From positions 496,001 through 560,000 of the forward strand of contig CM044306.1 in assembly GCA_024291935.2 (NCBI GenBank): a stretch of DNA of 64,000 nt, given 5' to 3'. Origin of the DNA: Okapia johnstoni (taxonomy: Eukaryota; Chordata; Mammalia; Artiodactyla; Giraffidae). The position numbers and the translations under genes are program-made. Positions 21,655 to 32,101 of this stretch are shown here, in pieces (within the stretch, counting starts at the first letter, position 1; every line of letters begins with the position of its first letter). The notes beneath the pieces were generated by a model. The model ran no database searches and was not told where the DNA came from. It saw nothing but the letters and a program-made list of their open reading frames with translations.

Positions 21655-22128
21655 CACCTTTGGACAAAGGTCTGTCTAGACAAAGCTATGGTTTTTCCAG
21701 TAGTCATGTACGGACGTGAGAGTTGGACCATAAAGAAAGTGGAGCACCAAAGAACTGATGCTTTTGAACTGTGGTGCTGGAGAAGACTCTTGAGAGTCCC
21801 TTGGACTGCCAGGAGATCATACCAGTCCATCCTAAAGGAAATCAGTCCTGAATAGTCATTGAAGGACTGATGCTGAAGCTGAAACTCCAATACTTTGGCC
21901 ACCTGATGTGAAGAGCCAACTCATTGGAAAAGACCCTGATGTTAAGAAAGATTGAAGGCAGGAGGAGAAGGGGATGACCGAGGATGAGATGGTTGGATGG
22001 CATCACTGACTCAATGGACATGAGTTTGAGCAAGTTCCAGGAGTTGGTGATGGACAGGGAAGCCTGGCGTGCTGCAGTCCATGGGGTCACAAAGAGTCAG
22101 ACACGACTGAGCGACTTTCACTTTCAGC
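21655..22128 (+). mobile_element. BovB LINE 3' fragment
   Basis: Sense copy of the last ~470 bases of BovB, from the ORF end (the coding stretch for [12 protein letters not shown], here with changes such as the Gly-to-Arg equivalent near 21710) to gcgactttcactttcagcta. The frame contains stops. Confidence 0.93.
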
Positions 22129-22139
22129 TAATGGATGAT

Positions 22140-22346
22140 GTGTTGTGTGTACGCAGTTGTGGCTGACTCTTTGCAACCCTATGCACTGTAGCCTGCCAGG
22201 CTCCTCAGTCCATAGGAGTCTCCAGGCAAGAATACGGCAGTGGGTAGCCATTCCCCTCTCCAGGGGATCTTCCCAACCCAGGGATCAAACTCATATCTTC
22301 TGCATTGCAGGCAGACTCTTTACCATCTGAGCCACCAGGGAAGCTC
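22140..22346 (-). mobile_element. Bov-tA SINE
   Basis: Antisense copy from gttgtggctgactctttgca to gagccaccagggaagctcct. It follows a sense BovB 3' end by about a dozen bases. Confidence 0.92.
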
Positions 22347-24071
22347 CTACATTTTGCCAAATTCATCTCCAAAAAGATGTTGTGAACTCACAGGCCACGG
22401 ACAAGACGCAAGGTGTGTTTCATCTCCTTATTGGCCCAGGGCAGTGTGATTTCATTAGTTTAATAAGGAGGATCTTGTTTCACATGCTTTCCTACCCTCG
22501 AGTCTGTTTCTCTAGACGTTTAGTTACAAGTGGTATTTCATCTTCTGAGAAGGTGGAATACTTCTGCGAGTGGAGTATATGTGCTGGGAGCGGTCACAGC
22601 CCTTTTAAATGAAAAATACTACATAGGAGGCTAATATTAGCAAAGCATAAAGTCAAAGAGGAGACTTATGTTTTGTTATAAATGCTCATAAACATTTTTC
22701 TAATAACCCATCCCCTGAAGTTTGAGTTACTTTTTATTTATTCTTCACATTTGACATTGTTAGAATTTTCTGTAATGAGCACCATTAAAAAAAAAAACAC
22801 TTTTCAGACTGAAGGGGAAAAAGAAGGTTGTACTTCGATATTGCTTTTTTCTTTCTTTTCTAATATATTGATGACCTAAGTGTCTCCAATTTCAGCAGAA
22901 GGGGAACAGATCAGGAGTTCTTGGGGGTATTAGAGATACAGTCTGAGATTCCAAGGTTGTTCTCCCTGGTTCAAAATGCCTTATCTTCCACTCGTCTAAA
23001 GCCGGGGCATCTCAGAAGCGTGGGCTCACCTGCCCCTGGCAGGGCTGTGACACCACCTGACAAGTGGTGAGCTCACCTTGGAAGAAGGCGGGGCGTGCGT
23101 GTGCTTTAATGGCCTTCTCATTGCCCAGTTACGCCACTGGTTCCACTCTGAAGCTAAGTGTTTCTCTATAAAATGTCTTGAGAGATTCATGGAAAAGCTC
23201 CTCTGCAGAGAGGTTTTCCCGCAAACTCATAAAAACAACTGTGTACTTTTTAAGGCCAGCAGTCCTCAAACGCTCCTCCAGCGTGGCGAGGAGGAAAGGC
23301 TACACTTCCGGTCAGAACTTGGAGAAACTTGCCTCATGCTGGGTGTTTTCCTGAAGTCGTTATTCGTATTTTTCAAAGCTACTCGAAGCACAGTGTTTGT
23401 TCTGAAAACTATAAATTCAACTGGAGGTTAATCTCTCACAGCGAGAGGTATTAGGGGCTCAGCTGGGTCTAGGATGGCAGAAGGCTGGACCACAGGCCCT
23501 GACTTCCATCGGCTTTCATCCTCATCAGTGCTGAAGAGACCACTCCCCATGGACACGGACGCCATGCCCCAGCACACAAAACGAACGGTCCCCACGCCGT
23601 AACACGAGAAATGGCCACCCCAGCTTTCCACTCGGTCCAACAGCCTCTCCAAATCTCAAACAGACCTACCCCCCACTCCCTGCGTCAAACACAGCGACCT
23701 CCCTTTATCTGTCATGTATACCAAGGTTCAGCGGAAGGGTTTATTTGCAGGAATATATATCTGCTGCTAAACAACCATTCTAACCCCCCGGGCTGGATCA
23801 ATAGTCTATTTTCTGAGAGCAACAGTTTTCAAAGAATTCACTCAGGAAGGTTGTTCAATTAAAATGAAGTTGATTAAGCTGTGGGTTTTCTTCTCCTCAG
23901 TCAGATATATTTCTTCTGATCAATTTATTTGATTAAAGGTTCCAAATTAGCTTTTTCTTCCATCAAAAAGAACATTCCAAGCATCGGTGTTAAGAGTTAA
24001 ACTGATTATGCAGTGTGAAACTTCACTCCTAATGTGGCATAATGATTTGTTAACAGGCAAATAATCAAATT
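22347..24071. other. Unique non-coding DNA
   Basis: Mostly AT-rich repeat-poor text with a short A-run at 22788. Open frames of up to 117 codons (for example 23078-23431) have no recognisable domain. Confidence 0.5.
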
Positions 24072-24080
24072 TAAACATAT

Positions 24081-24134
<54 letters not shown>

Positions 24135-24369
24135 CGTCACTTCAGTTGCTTAGCTGCTTCAGTCGTGTCTGACTCTTTGTGACCCTATGGACTGTAGCCC
24201 GCCAGGCTCCTCTGTGCATGAGATTCTCCAGGAAGAAGACTGGAGTGGGTTGCCATGCTCTCCTCCAGGGGATCTTCCTGACCCAGGATTGAACTGGAGT
24301 CTCCTGCATCTCCTGCATTGCAGGTGGATTCTTCACCGCTGAGCCACTTGGGAAGTCCTAAACATATCT
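24072..24369 (-). mobile_element. Bov-tA SINE with long GT tail and target duplication
   Basis: Body at about 24133-24358. Perfect 11-bp duplication taaacatatct at 24072-24082 and 24359-24369. The (GT)24 run lies inside the duplications, on the element's 3' side, so it is the expanded SINE tail. Confidence 0.94.
24085..24132. repeat. (GT)24 microsatellite
   Basis: Twenty-four perfect GT units, the longest dinucleotide run in the window, and so likely length-polymorphic. Confidence 0.97.
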
Positions 24370-24400
24370 ATATATACTGACAAAAATTACTTTAGAGAAA

Positions 24401-24760
24401 GGGAGTTCCCTGGCGGCCCAGGACTCTGTACGGTAACTGCCAGGGCCCAGGTTTGACTCCTGGTCAAGGAAGCGCGGGGCTCCCCTGGAGGTGCGGTGGT
24501 AAAGAATCCATCGGCAATGCAGGAGACGCAAGAGATACAGGTTTGATCCCTGGGTCTGGACGATCCCCTGGATCTTCCATTGGAGAGGGCCTGGTAACCC
24601 ACCCCAGCATTCTTGCCTGGAGAATCCCAAGGACAGAGGAGCCTGGCGGGCTGCAGTCCATGGGGTCGCACAGAGTCAGACATGACTGAAATGACTGAGC
24701 ATGCACGCATGAAAGGAGCTGAGATCCCGTAAACTGTGAGGTGTGGCCAAAAAAAGAAAC
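24401..24760 (+). mobile_element. CHR-2 type SINE split by a Bov-tA
   Basis: Left half 24401-24472 (gggagttccctggcggccca ... ggtttgactcctggtcaagg); right half from about 24714 (gctgagatcccgtaaactgt ... ggtgtggccaaaaaaag). Removing 24473-24713 restores the normal order of this cetartiodactyl tRNA-derived SINE. Confidence 0.88.
24473..24713 (+). mobile_element. Bov-tA SINE nested in a CHR SINE
   Basis: Sense copy from gcggggctcccctggaggtg to gactgagcatgcacgcatg. Contains an extra copy of the gcaggagacgcaagagatac stretch, a known kind of Bov-tA variant with a longer head. Confidence 0.92.
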
Positions 24761-25059
24761 AGAAATATAAAAGAAGCCCAAAAATTCCCTGAAGGAGCTT
24801 CTCTCCCGTGTGCCCAGCCGCCCCGCGTGGTCTGCCAGCCACATGAGAACACAGAAATAAGTGCACACAATGCCTCAGTGTGGCAGGGACTAGGGACAGA
24901 GAACTCTACACATTAAAATTTCTCCAAAATTCCTGCACTGCATTGACTGCTTTTGACTGTGCTTTGGTTTTCACACCTCATGTGCCTACAGACTTTAATA
25001 AGGAAATTTAACAAACGTGAGCGTGATTAGCAGCTCACTGGGCCGTGTGAACCATGCGG

Positions 25060-25262
25060 CAGACGTATCACTCCACTCCCACAAGTTACAAACCATGTGC
25101 ACGGTTTACCTCGCTTTATCCTCCCACAACCTCAGAGACGCGGCGCGACGTCCACCGTCTGAGGTGGGGGGTAGGTACCTGGGGAGGATGCCTCCCCTCC
25201 CCCGTCAGGACTGGAGGTTGAAACTAGAACCAGGGCTTTCGGCTTCCAGCCCAGAGTCCACC
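25060..25262 (-). mobile_element. MIR SINE
   Basis: acggtttacctcgctttatc, ctcccacaacctcagagacg, then ggttgaaactagaaccaggg and cccagagtccacc follow the antisense MIR order from its 3' side to its 5' side. Diverged and GC-rich in the middle. Confidence 0.65.
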
Positions 25263-25517
25263 CCATCGGATTCAGTGGGATGTCAATTGTGGTGAACGTT
25301 CAGTTCCCACCATTCTGGTGGGAAAGTTTATAAACTAAGTCCTCAGCTCCAACCAAATGGCTCTATTAAGACATGCGTAGAATTTTATGAACAAAAGGAA
25401 ATGTGCCCAAACTAGAAAAGGGTGGCAGGGGAGCCTGAAAGAAGAACTGAACAGTCTTTCTCGACCAAGTATTCTGGCGACGTCGCAATCTCGCTCTCCT
25501 TCCTAAGACTAAGGAAG

Positions 25518-25635
25518 TCTGGGTCGGGAAGATCCCCGGAGTAGAAAATGGCAACCGACTCCAGTGTTCTTGCCTGGAGAAGCCCATGGACAGAGAGCCT
25601 ACAGTCACAAAGAGTCAGACACAACTGAGCGACTC
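25518..25635 (+). mobile_element. Bov-tA SINE, 5'-truncated
   Basis: Only the central and tail parts remain (ctgggtcgggaagatccccg to gacacaactgagcgactcac), with a short deletion near 25598. Confidence 0.85.
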
Positions 25636-25875
25636 ACCAACAAAGGCAAACAAGGCCCCTGTGTGAGGGCATTTCTAAAACAAGCTTCCTTTAATCACGA
25701 ATAACACATTCTCCACATGCACACGTCATAACCCACACCCCGACGCCCTGTCCCGTGAACCCCTCCTGGTGCGTCCACAGCCCGACCAACAGTCAGAACC
25801 CTGGGGCCTCTTCCAGGCAGCCACCCTCCCCCGAAAGCAGTATTGACGAGTTTTGCCTTTTATTCAACTTTATAT

Positions 25876-25956
25876 ATTGAGCTGGCCAAAAAATTCATTC
25901 TGGTTTTTCATAAGCTGTTATGGAAAATCCCAAACAAACTTTTAGGCCAAACCAAC
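25876..25956. mobile_element. Palindromic mariner MITE
   Basis: Left arm 25877-25913 begins ttgagctggccaaaaaattc; right arm 25918-25955 ends cttttaggccaaaccaa. The arms are imperfect inverted repeats about a short centre (taagctgttatgg). This is the terminal-repeat pattern of the ruminant Tc1/mariner family, reduced to two fused ends, with TA on its left side. Confidence 0.85.
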
Positions 25957-26147
25957 ATGTGAAAGTGAAAGTGTTAGTTGCTCTTCGGGACCCAATGGAC
26001 GGTAGCCCACCAGGCTCCTCTGTCCCTGGGATTCTCCAGGCAGGAATACTGGAGTGGGTTGCCATGCCCTCCTCCAGGGGATCATCCTAACCCGGGCCTC
26101 CAGCATTCCAGGCAGATTCTTTACCATCTGAGTCACCAGGGAAACTC
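25957..26147 (-). mobile_element. Bov-tA SINE
   Basis: Antisense copy from gtgaaagtgaaagtgttagt to gagtcaccagggaaactcaa. It abuts the mariner MITE; cctaacccgggcctccagca shows a small deletion of the box region. Confidence 0.9.
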
Positions 26148-26254
26148 AACATATACGGAGTCATAAAATCACAGTTCTGTCACATGTAACAGGTTTTTCA
26201 CATAACACTACACACGGCTGTGCTGCAGGGCAACACAAAGCACACGGAACACTG

Positions 26255-26815
26255 CCGGTTGTTTCCGGGCTCAGGAGCGCGTTGTCTAACACCTGCCTTG
26301 GGAAAGGCGGAGCCTGCTCCGGGCTCAGGAGCGCTTTGTCTAACATCTGCTTTTGGGACAGGCGGTGCCTGCTCCGAGCTCAGGAGTGCTGTGTCTAACA
26401 CCTGCTTTTGGGACGGGTGGTGCCTGCTCCGGGCTCAGGAGCGCTGTGTCTGACCCTGGCTTTTGGGACAGGTGGTGCCTGCTCCGGGCTCAGGAGCGCT
26501 GTGTCTAACATCTGCTTTTGGGACAGGCAGTGCCTGCTCCGAGCTCAGGAGTGCTGTGTCTAACACCTGCTTTTGGGACGGGTGGTGCCTGCTCCGGGCT
26601 CAGGAGCGCGTTGTCTAACATCTGCTTTGGGGACAGGCGGTGACTGCTCCGAGCTCAGGAGTGCTGTGTCTGACCCTGGCTTTTGGGACGGGTGGTGCCT
26701 GCTCCGGGCTCAGGAGCGCCGTGTCTGACCCTGGCTTTGGGGACAGGCGGTGTCTGCTCTGGGCTCACGAGTACTGTGTCTAACACCTGCTTTTGGGACA
26801 GGCGGTGCCTGCTTC
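26255..26815. repeat. 55-bp minisatellite, ten units
   Basis: The block ctcaggag recurs at 26270, 26324, 26379, 26434, 26489, 26544, 26599, 26654, 26709 and (as ctcacgag) 26764, so the period is 55 (first step 54). Units differ at fixed places (gggct/gagct, gcgct/gtgct, taacacctg/taacatctg/tgaccctgg). Bases 26371-26444 and 26536-26609 are identical, showing a 165-bp (three-unit) duplication. Confidence 0.97.
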
Positions 26816-27430
26816 TTCTGGCAGGCCTCTAGGAACGGAACTGCTGGGTCCCAGGTCGTTACTGACGGGTTTCCATAGCGGCTGTCCCAGCCCAGTACTG
26901 GGCATTTTTTCTTTGGTCTTTCTTATGAGAGGTACAGCTAGTTTGTTACAGCTTCAGATTCGCACTCCCCTGATGACTACTGAGGTCCCACATTTGTTTC
27001 ATGTTTATTGTGCAATTTTGCACCTTCTTGTACAAAGTATGCAGGTTCGCTGCCTGTTTTCCAGGGGACCATCTTTTCATGACTGTTGTGTAGGAGTTCT
27101 TTTATTCTGGAAGCAAGCCCTTCGGTACGTGGAACATCTTCCCTCCTCCCCACTTGCCTTTGCATCCCTCAGTGTCGTAATGAAGAGAAGCTCTCGATTT
27201 TGCTCCAATGTGCTCATCTGCTCTTTTTTCTGGTTGGTGCTTTTCCTCCTCTGTTTAAACACATATTCTTCTCTGCCATTTCATTTTCTAGAACTTTCAC
27301 TGTTTTACAATTAGAGCTACCATCTACCTGGAATTGGGTTTTGTGTTCAGTGGGACTCAGTGGAGCAGGACACTTTTTATACATGGATTTTATATTGCCC
27401 CAGCCTCAGTTAACAAGACCATCCACCTCC
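26816..27430 (-). mobile_element. L1 ORF2 / 3' region remnant
   Basis: Antisense L1. gcactcccctgatgactact and cccacatttgtttcatgttt correspond to the sense 'aacatgaaaag-type...atcagggaaatgcaa' region. gtgtaggagttcttttattc and ccatttcattttctagaact lie further along. No usable frame. Its left edge meets the 55-bp minisatellite. Confidence 0.7.
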
Positions 27431-28065
27431 CCTCCCGCCCCACTCAGCAGTTGAAGACACAGCCTTAACATACACATGTTGACCTTAAGCATACACAGAA
27501 AAAACTCTCAAAGACCCCAAGTTTTCACCTAAATATCCTTCCACAACTCCTGTTGGGACATGGAAGCAGAAGCCCAAAGATGGAAGAAAAGCTTTGTTCT
27601 CAATTCTGCCACTTCATACAAAGGTGTTCATTTCCCTGGCTGGTAAGTTTAGACAATAGAACATGAGGAAATGATTTTTAAATCATCTCAAAATGAAGAG
27701 ATTATAATGTCATTTTGTACCACAAGGAACTCCTTGTGTATCTCAAAGTCCATTTCTTAAATTTCATTTAAAAAACATCCCTACTTCATTAACTTCCCAA
27801 AAGCTATTCCAAAAAGCCTTGGGTCTCGGGGAGCAGTGACTGGCTGGCTGAGTTAAAGGTGATCAGACTTCTGCAGGGCAAGCCTTCCTGGTCTCTGACG
27901 CCCTCACATAAAGCATGCATTTCTGAGTGAGAGCCGGACTCCCACTCCTGAAACCACAGGTTCCTCTCTCACCCGCAACACCCGACATCGTTGCCCGGAA
28001 CAAGCTCAGGAGCCTGAGGGGAAGTGCTGGCCTCTCGGAAAGGGAGCCTTTGCATGTCTCTTGTT
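27431..28065. other. Unique non-coding DNA
   Basis: No gene or definite repeat recognised. Confidence 0.5.
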
Positions 28066-28270
28066 TGAAAGTGAGTGAAAGTATTAGTCACTCAGTCGTG
28101 ACTGACTCTTAGCAATCCCATGGACTCCTCTCTCTATGGATTTCCCCGGTAAGAATACTGGAGTTGATTGTCATTTCCTTCTCCAGGGGATCTTCCTGAC
28201 CCAGGGATTGAACGCGGATCTCCTGCATTGCAGGTGGGTTCTTTACCCTCTGAGCCACCAGGAAAGCCCT
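28066..28270 (-). mobile_element. Bov-tA SINE
   Basis: Antisense copy from gaaagtgagtgaaagtatta to gagccaccaggaaagcccta, with a deletion after catggactcc. Confidence 0.92.
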
Positions 28271-28721
28271 ATTTTTACATACAGCCCAATATGTTAACCT
28301 TTTCCATTATGTTTAGTGCTTTTGTATGTTCTATTGGTAATTTTTTCCAGGAAACACACAGACAACCGTCCTCGGTGACTCATCACTTTCCCCCTTCCCA
28401 TCCACTGGTTCATTAAGACTGCTATCTCACCGTCAAGACACGAACTCCGATTTTTGGACTCCCTCCCATCTGATGCTCATTTCTAAGATATGAAGCATTT
28501 CAAATATTTCTGAGATGAACATCACACTGAAACTTGTCCTTGGCATCAAGTTCTCACGTGTCTAGTTCTGGGGTAACCTGTGACCCCACCCTTTATGTGC
28601 TGTTACCGAGGAGCCACTTTCCATTTCCCTGAAACCGTGAGAAACAGAGGGCAGGGCAGGGGGGCGGGGAGTCAGGTCCTGGGTTGGGGAAGAGGAGGAA
28701 CCAAAACCCTATCAACTGCCA
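28271..28721. other. Unique non-coding DNA
   Basis: No recognisable gene or repeat; short G-run at 28660-28672. Confidence 0.5.
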
Positions 28722-28926
28722 GGTCCAATTGGTGGCTCAGCTGGTAAAGAATCCGCCAGAAACATGGGAGACCTGGGTTCAATCCCTGGGTCAGGAAGAT
28801 CCCCTGGAGGAGGGCATGGGAAGCCACTCCAGTATTCTTGCCTGGAAAATCCCACAGACAGAGGAGCCTGGTGGTCTACAGTCCATGGGGTTGCAGAGTT
28901 GGACACTACTGAGCAACTAAGCACAC
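28722..28926 (+). mobile_element. Bov-tA SINE
   Basis: Sense copy from ggtccaattggtggctcagc to ctgagcaactaagcacacag. Confidence 0.92.
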
Positions 28927-29168
28927 AGTCCCCCAGGGCATCCTGGCAGCTGCATGGAGAGAGCTGGTGTAAGGCATGGCCCCGGGGGCAGAGCTGCAGG
29001 TGGCCTGGTAGGACTTTGCCCTCTTAGGGACCAACAATGGCCTTTCTTCACATTGTCAATCTGGTACCTCACCAGCAGGGGTCAGTCTCGTGTGCCATCC
29101 CAGCCACAGCCACTCTGGACCTTTCTGGAAGTTGTCCTGAGGCTGCACCAGGTCCTGCCCACCTGCTC

Positions 29169-29724
29169 TTTCGGTCACCGCAGTGCCCTCTCCGGGTCTC
29201 TTCATTCGGTCACCGCAGCGCCCTCTCCGGGTCTTTCCTTTCGGTCACCGCTGCGCCCTCTCCGGGTCTCTTCATTCGGTCACTGCAGCGCCCTCTCCGG
29301 GTCTCTCCATTCGGTCACCGCAGCGCCCTCTCCCGGTCTTTCCATTCGGTCACCGCAGCGCCCTCTCCCGGTCTTTCCTTTCGGTCACCGCAGCGCCCTC
29401 TCCCGGTCTTTCCATTCGGTCACCGCAGCGCCCTCTCCCGGTCTTTCCTTTCGGTCACCGCAGCGCCCTCTCCCGGTCTTTCCTTTCGGTCACCGCAGCG
29501 CCCTCTCCGGGTCTTTCCTTTCGGTCACCGCAGCGCCCTCTCCCGGTCTTTCCTTTCGGTCACCGCAGCGCCCTCTCCCGGTCTTTCCTTTCGGTCACCG
29601 CAGCGCCCTCTCCCGGTCTTTCCTTTCGGTCACCGCATCGCCCTCTCCTGGTCTTTCCTTTCGGTCACCGCAGCGCCCTCGCCTGGTCTTTCCTTTCAGT
29701 CACCGCAGCGCCCTCTCCTGGGTG
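29169..29724. repeat. 35-bp minisatellite, sixteen perfectly phased units with CTCF-like cores
   Basis: The block tcggtcac starts at 29171 and recurs every 35 bases without any indel up to 29696 (the last unit reads tcagtcac). Each unit contains a form of CAGCGCCCTCTCCCGG. Against the reverse CTCF core YRSYGCCMYCTRSTGG this matches 14 of 16 positions, and the last unit (CAGCGCCCTCTCCTGG) matches 15. All three plus frames stay open because the unit has no stop in any frame and 35 is not a multiple of 3. This explains the open frames of up to 376 codons here; I do not call them genes. Confidence 0.95.
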
Positions 29725-30059
29725 CTCAAAACTGACATTTCATATTCTGAGAAGGGAGCTGCCTACATGCATCCTGAATTTTTCACACTGCACAGAGGGG
29801 GTGGGGACAGGAGTTCAGTGTCGCCCACGCAGCCTCCCTACTCCTTGGCACTGACCTACAACAGCAGAAAGGCTTGCCTTTTGCATGTGTTACACGCCAG
29901 GTACAGTGTGGACTCCCACTCACAAGAGAAGACGGTCGTCGGCCGAGGAACTCAGGAGTCCTCTTCAGCACCACGGTTGGAAAGCAACAGTTCTTCGGTG
30001 CTCAGCCTTCTCTATGGTCTGACTCACATCCATAGGTTCCTCCCTGTCTTTTCATGGCT
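29725..30059. other. Unique non-coding DNA
   Basis: No recognisable repeat or domain. Part of the long open frame that enters from the minisatellite runs on through it, without coding character. Confidence 0.5.
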
Positions 30060-30185
30060 GACAGCTCTTTTTATCATCACTTGAGAGCTCCTTCTTTTTA
30101 TCACTCAATAACAATCCATGTCTGGATGGGTCACAGTTTATCCAGTCACCTGCTGAAGGACATTTTGGTTGCTTTCAAATTTTTT
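30060..30185 (-). mobile_element. L1 3' region remnant
   Basis: ggatgggtcacagtttatcc, agtcacctgctgaaggacat and tttggttgctttcaaat match the antisense L1 pattern 'ccacagtttatccattcacctactgaaggacatcttggttgcttcc'. Confidence 0.8.
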
Positions 30186-30654
30186 TAAGAAAAATTTTGG
30201 TTTCCTACAGATTTTACCCTTGATGTACTGAGCTGAGAAGGGCCATGAAGAATACCATTCTTTTTGCCCTACTGACTGGGGTCTGAAGAATCCAGACTCT
30301 GGGGCCATGCCAGCCAGTTTGGGAGCTGTGGGTCCCGTGATGCTGGGGCACTTGAGGTGTGGGTGGTCTGAAAGGAGTGGGTGGTCTGATGTCTGTGAAA
30401 AACACACATCGGATTTCAAAGAGGTCTCGTAAACAAGAACGTGAAGCATCATTAATAGCTTAACATTGATTATCATGTAAATGGCAGTTTTTTTAATATA
30501 CTGGATTAAATGAACTATATTAACGTTGTATCGGTTTCTTATTTTTGAAATGTGCCTACTAGAATAATTTAAATTATCTGTGTGGCTCATGTTACGTTTG
30601 TACTGAGCAGGTCTGCTAGAAAAATAATGCTTGTCTACCATACTCCTTCAAGGG
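30186..30654. other. Unique non-coding DNA
   Basis: AT-rich, no gene. A short tandem (gtgggtggtctgaaaggagt, gggtggtctgatg) lies at 30360-30392. Confidence 0.5.
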
Positions 30655-30740
30655 TGTCACTCAACTGGTATTTATTGGGTGCCTATTGTATGTCATGCAC
30701 TGTTCGAATACTTGAGATAAGTTAGTGACTTAAAGAAACA
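30655..30740 (-). mobile_element. L2 LINE 3' fragment
   Basis: tggtatttattgggtgccta, ttgtatgtcatgcactgttc and gaatacttgagataagttag fit the antisense L2 terminus ('tatttattgagcacctactatgtgccaggcactgttc'). Confidence 0.75.
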
Positions 30741-30810
30741 AAGACCCACAACTTCATGGGTTTTAGCACATTTAGGTTTGAATATAATTGAATTCAAGAA
30801 TGTCAAGTCA

Positions 30811-31126
30811 AGCCCCATGGACTGAAAGGAGGTCAAACCAGTCAATCCTAAAGGAAATCAACCCTGAATATTCACTGGAAGGACTGATGCTGAAGCTCCA
30901 ATACTCTGACCACCTGATGTGTAGCACAAACTCATTGGAAAAGACCCTGATGCTGGGAAAGACTGAGTGCAGAAGAAGTGGCAACAGAGGATGAGATGGT
31001 TGGATGACATCACCAACTCAATGGACATGAGTTTAAGCAAACTCTGGGAGATGGTGAAGGACAGGGAACCCTCGTGTGCTGCAGTCCATGGGGTCACAAA
31101 GAGTTGGACAGGACTTAGTGACTGAA
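30811..31126 (+). mobile_element. BovB LINE 3' fragment
   Basis: Sense copy from cccatggactgaaaggaggt through aaaagaccctgatgctggga to agtgactgaacaacaataag. Confidence 0.93.
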
Positions 31127-31575
31127 CAACAATAAGGTGAAAGAAGCCAATCTGAAAAGGCTAATGACTGCCTGATTCCAACTATGAGACTTTCCAGAGA
31201 AGGCAAAACTATGGTGACAATAAAAAGACCAGCGACTTCCAGGGGTTAAGGGAAGAGAGAGAGAAGCAGGTGCACAGAGGACTTCGCAGGCAGTGAAAAC
31301 ACTCTCGGACACGCTGATGATGGACACATGGGAGTCGACTATTGTCACAACCCACAGACTGATACAACACAGGGAGGGAAGCCCTAATGCACACCATGAA
31401 CTTCAGTCAACATAATAACATATCAACATTGGCTCAACTCTAACAGACACACCACAGCATGCAGGGTGTTAAGAATGGAGAAAAAGTGCGAGGGGGGATG
31501 GCAATATGGAAACTGCTTCCCAACTTCCTGTAACCCTGAGAACGCTGCTCCTAAAATAGCCTATCAATTTTTTTA
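31127..31575 (+). mobile_element. Old L1 3' UTR
   Basis: Ordered blocks: gtgaaagaagccaatctgaa, gattccaactatgagacttt, ggcaaaactatggtgacaat, cttccaggggttaagggaag, acaacccacagactgataca and agccctaatgcacaccatga. These are the 3' UTR of an old (L1M-type) LINE-1, sense strand. A BovB end sits directly at its left. Confidence 0.8.
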
Positions 31576-31885
31576 AAAGCATACAGCATGAAATAGCTAC
31601 TACAGTTGGTGGATTCACCAGAAACCATGGGGAAGAAATCATCATTCCATCCTGAACCAAAGGGGAAAAAAAGTCCCTCTGTGAAAGCCTTCCTGAGCTG
31701 ATTCATGGGCACTTGCTCTATCCCAGAGACCACGTATCCGGGATGGACACAGCGCCACCCACTTGACTTGCAGGGAGTTGAACCCCAGGTAAGTCCTGCC
31801 TCCCTGGCTCGTTCCCAGCCTTGTGTGTGGACAGCTAACTATTCTCTGTCCTCATTTTGGTCACCTCCAAAACAGGGCTAATGCT

Positions 31886-32101
31886 GGGGCTTCCCAGGCG
31901 ATTCAATAGTAAAGAACCTGCCTGCTGATGCAGGAGACAAAAGAGATGCGGGTTTGATCCCTGGGTCGGGAAGATCCCCTGGAGGAGGGCATGGCAATCC
32001 ACTTCAGTATTCTTGCCTGGAGAATCCCATGACAGAGGAGCCTGGAGGACTATAGTCCATGGGGTCACAAAGAGTCAGACACGACTGAAGTGAGTTAGCA
32101 T
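31886..32101 (+). mobile_element. Bov-tA SINE
   Basis: Sense copy from ggggcttcccaggcgattca to gactgaagtgagttagcatg, with the longer-head variant (gacaaaagagatgcgggttt). Confidence 0.92.

Noticed and set aside
29169..29724. Regular direct repeats that could suggest a CRISPR array
   Set aside because: The units are contiguous with no unique spacers, and the genome is mammalian. It is a minisatellite.
28954..30084. 376-codon open frame (and two overlapping ones)
   Set aside because: Its length comes from a 35-bp tandem repeat that lacks stops in every forward frame. All three frames are equally open, so there is no sign of selection for a protein.
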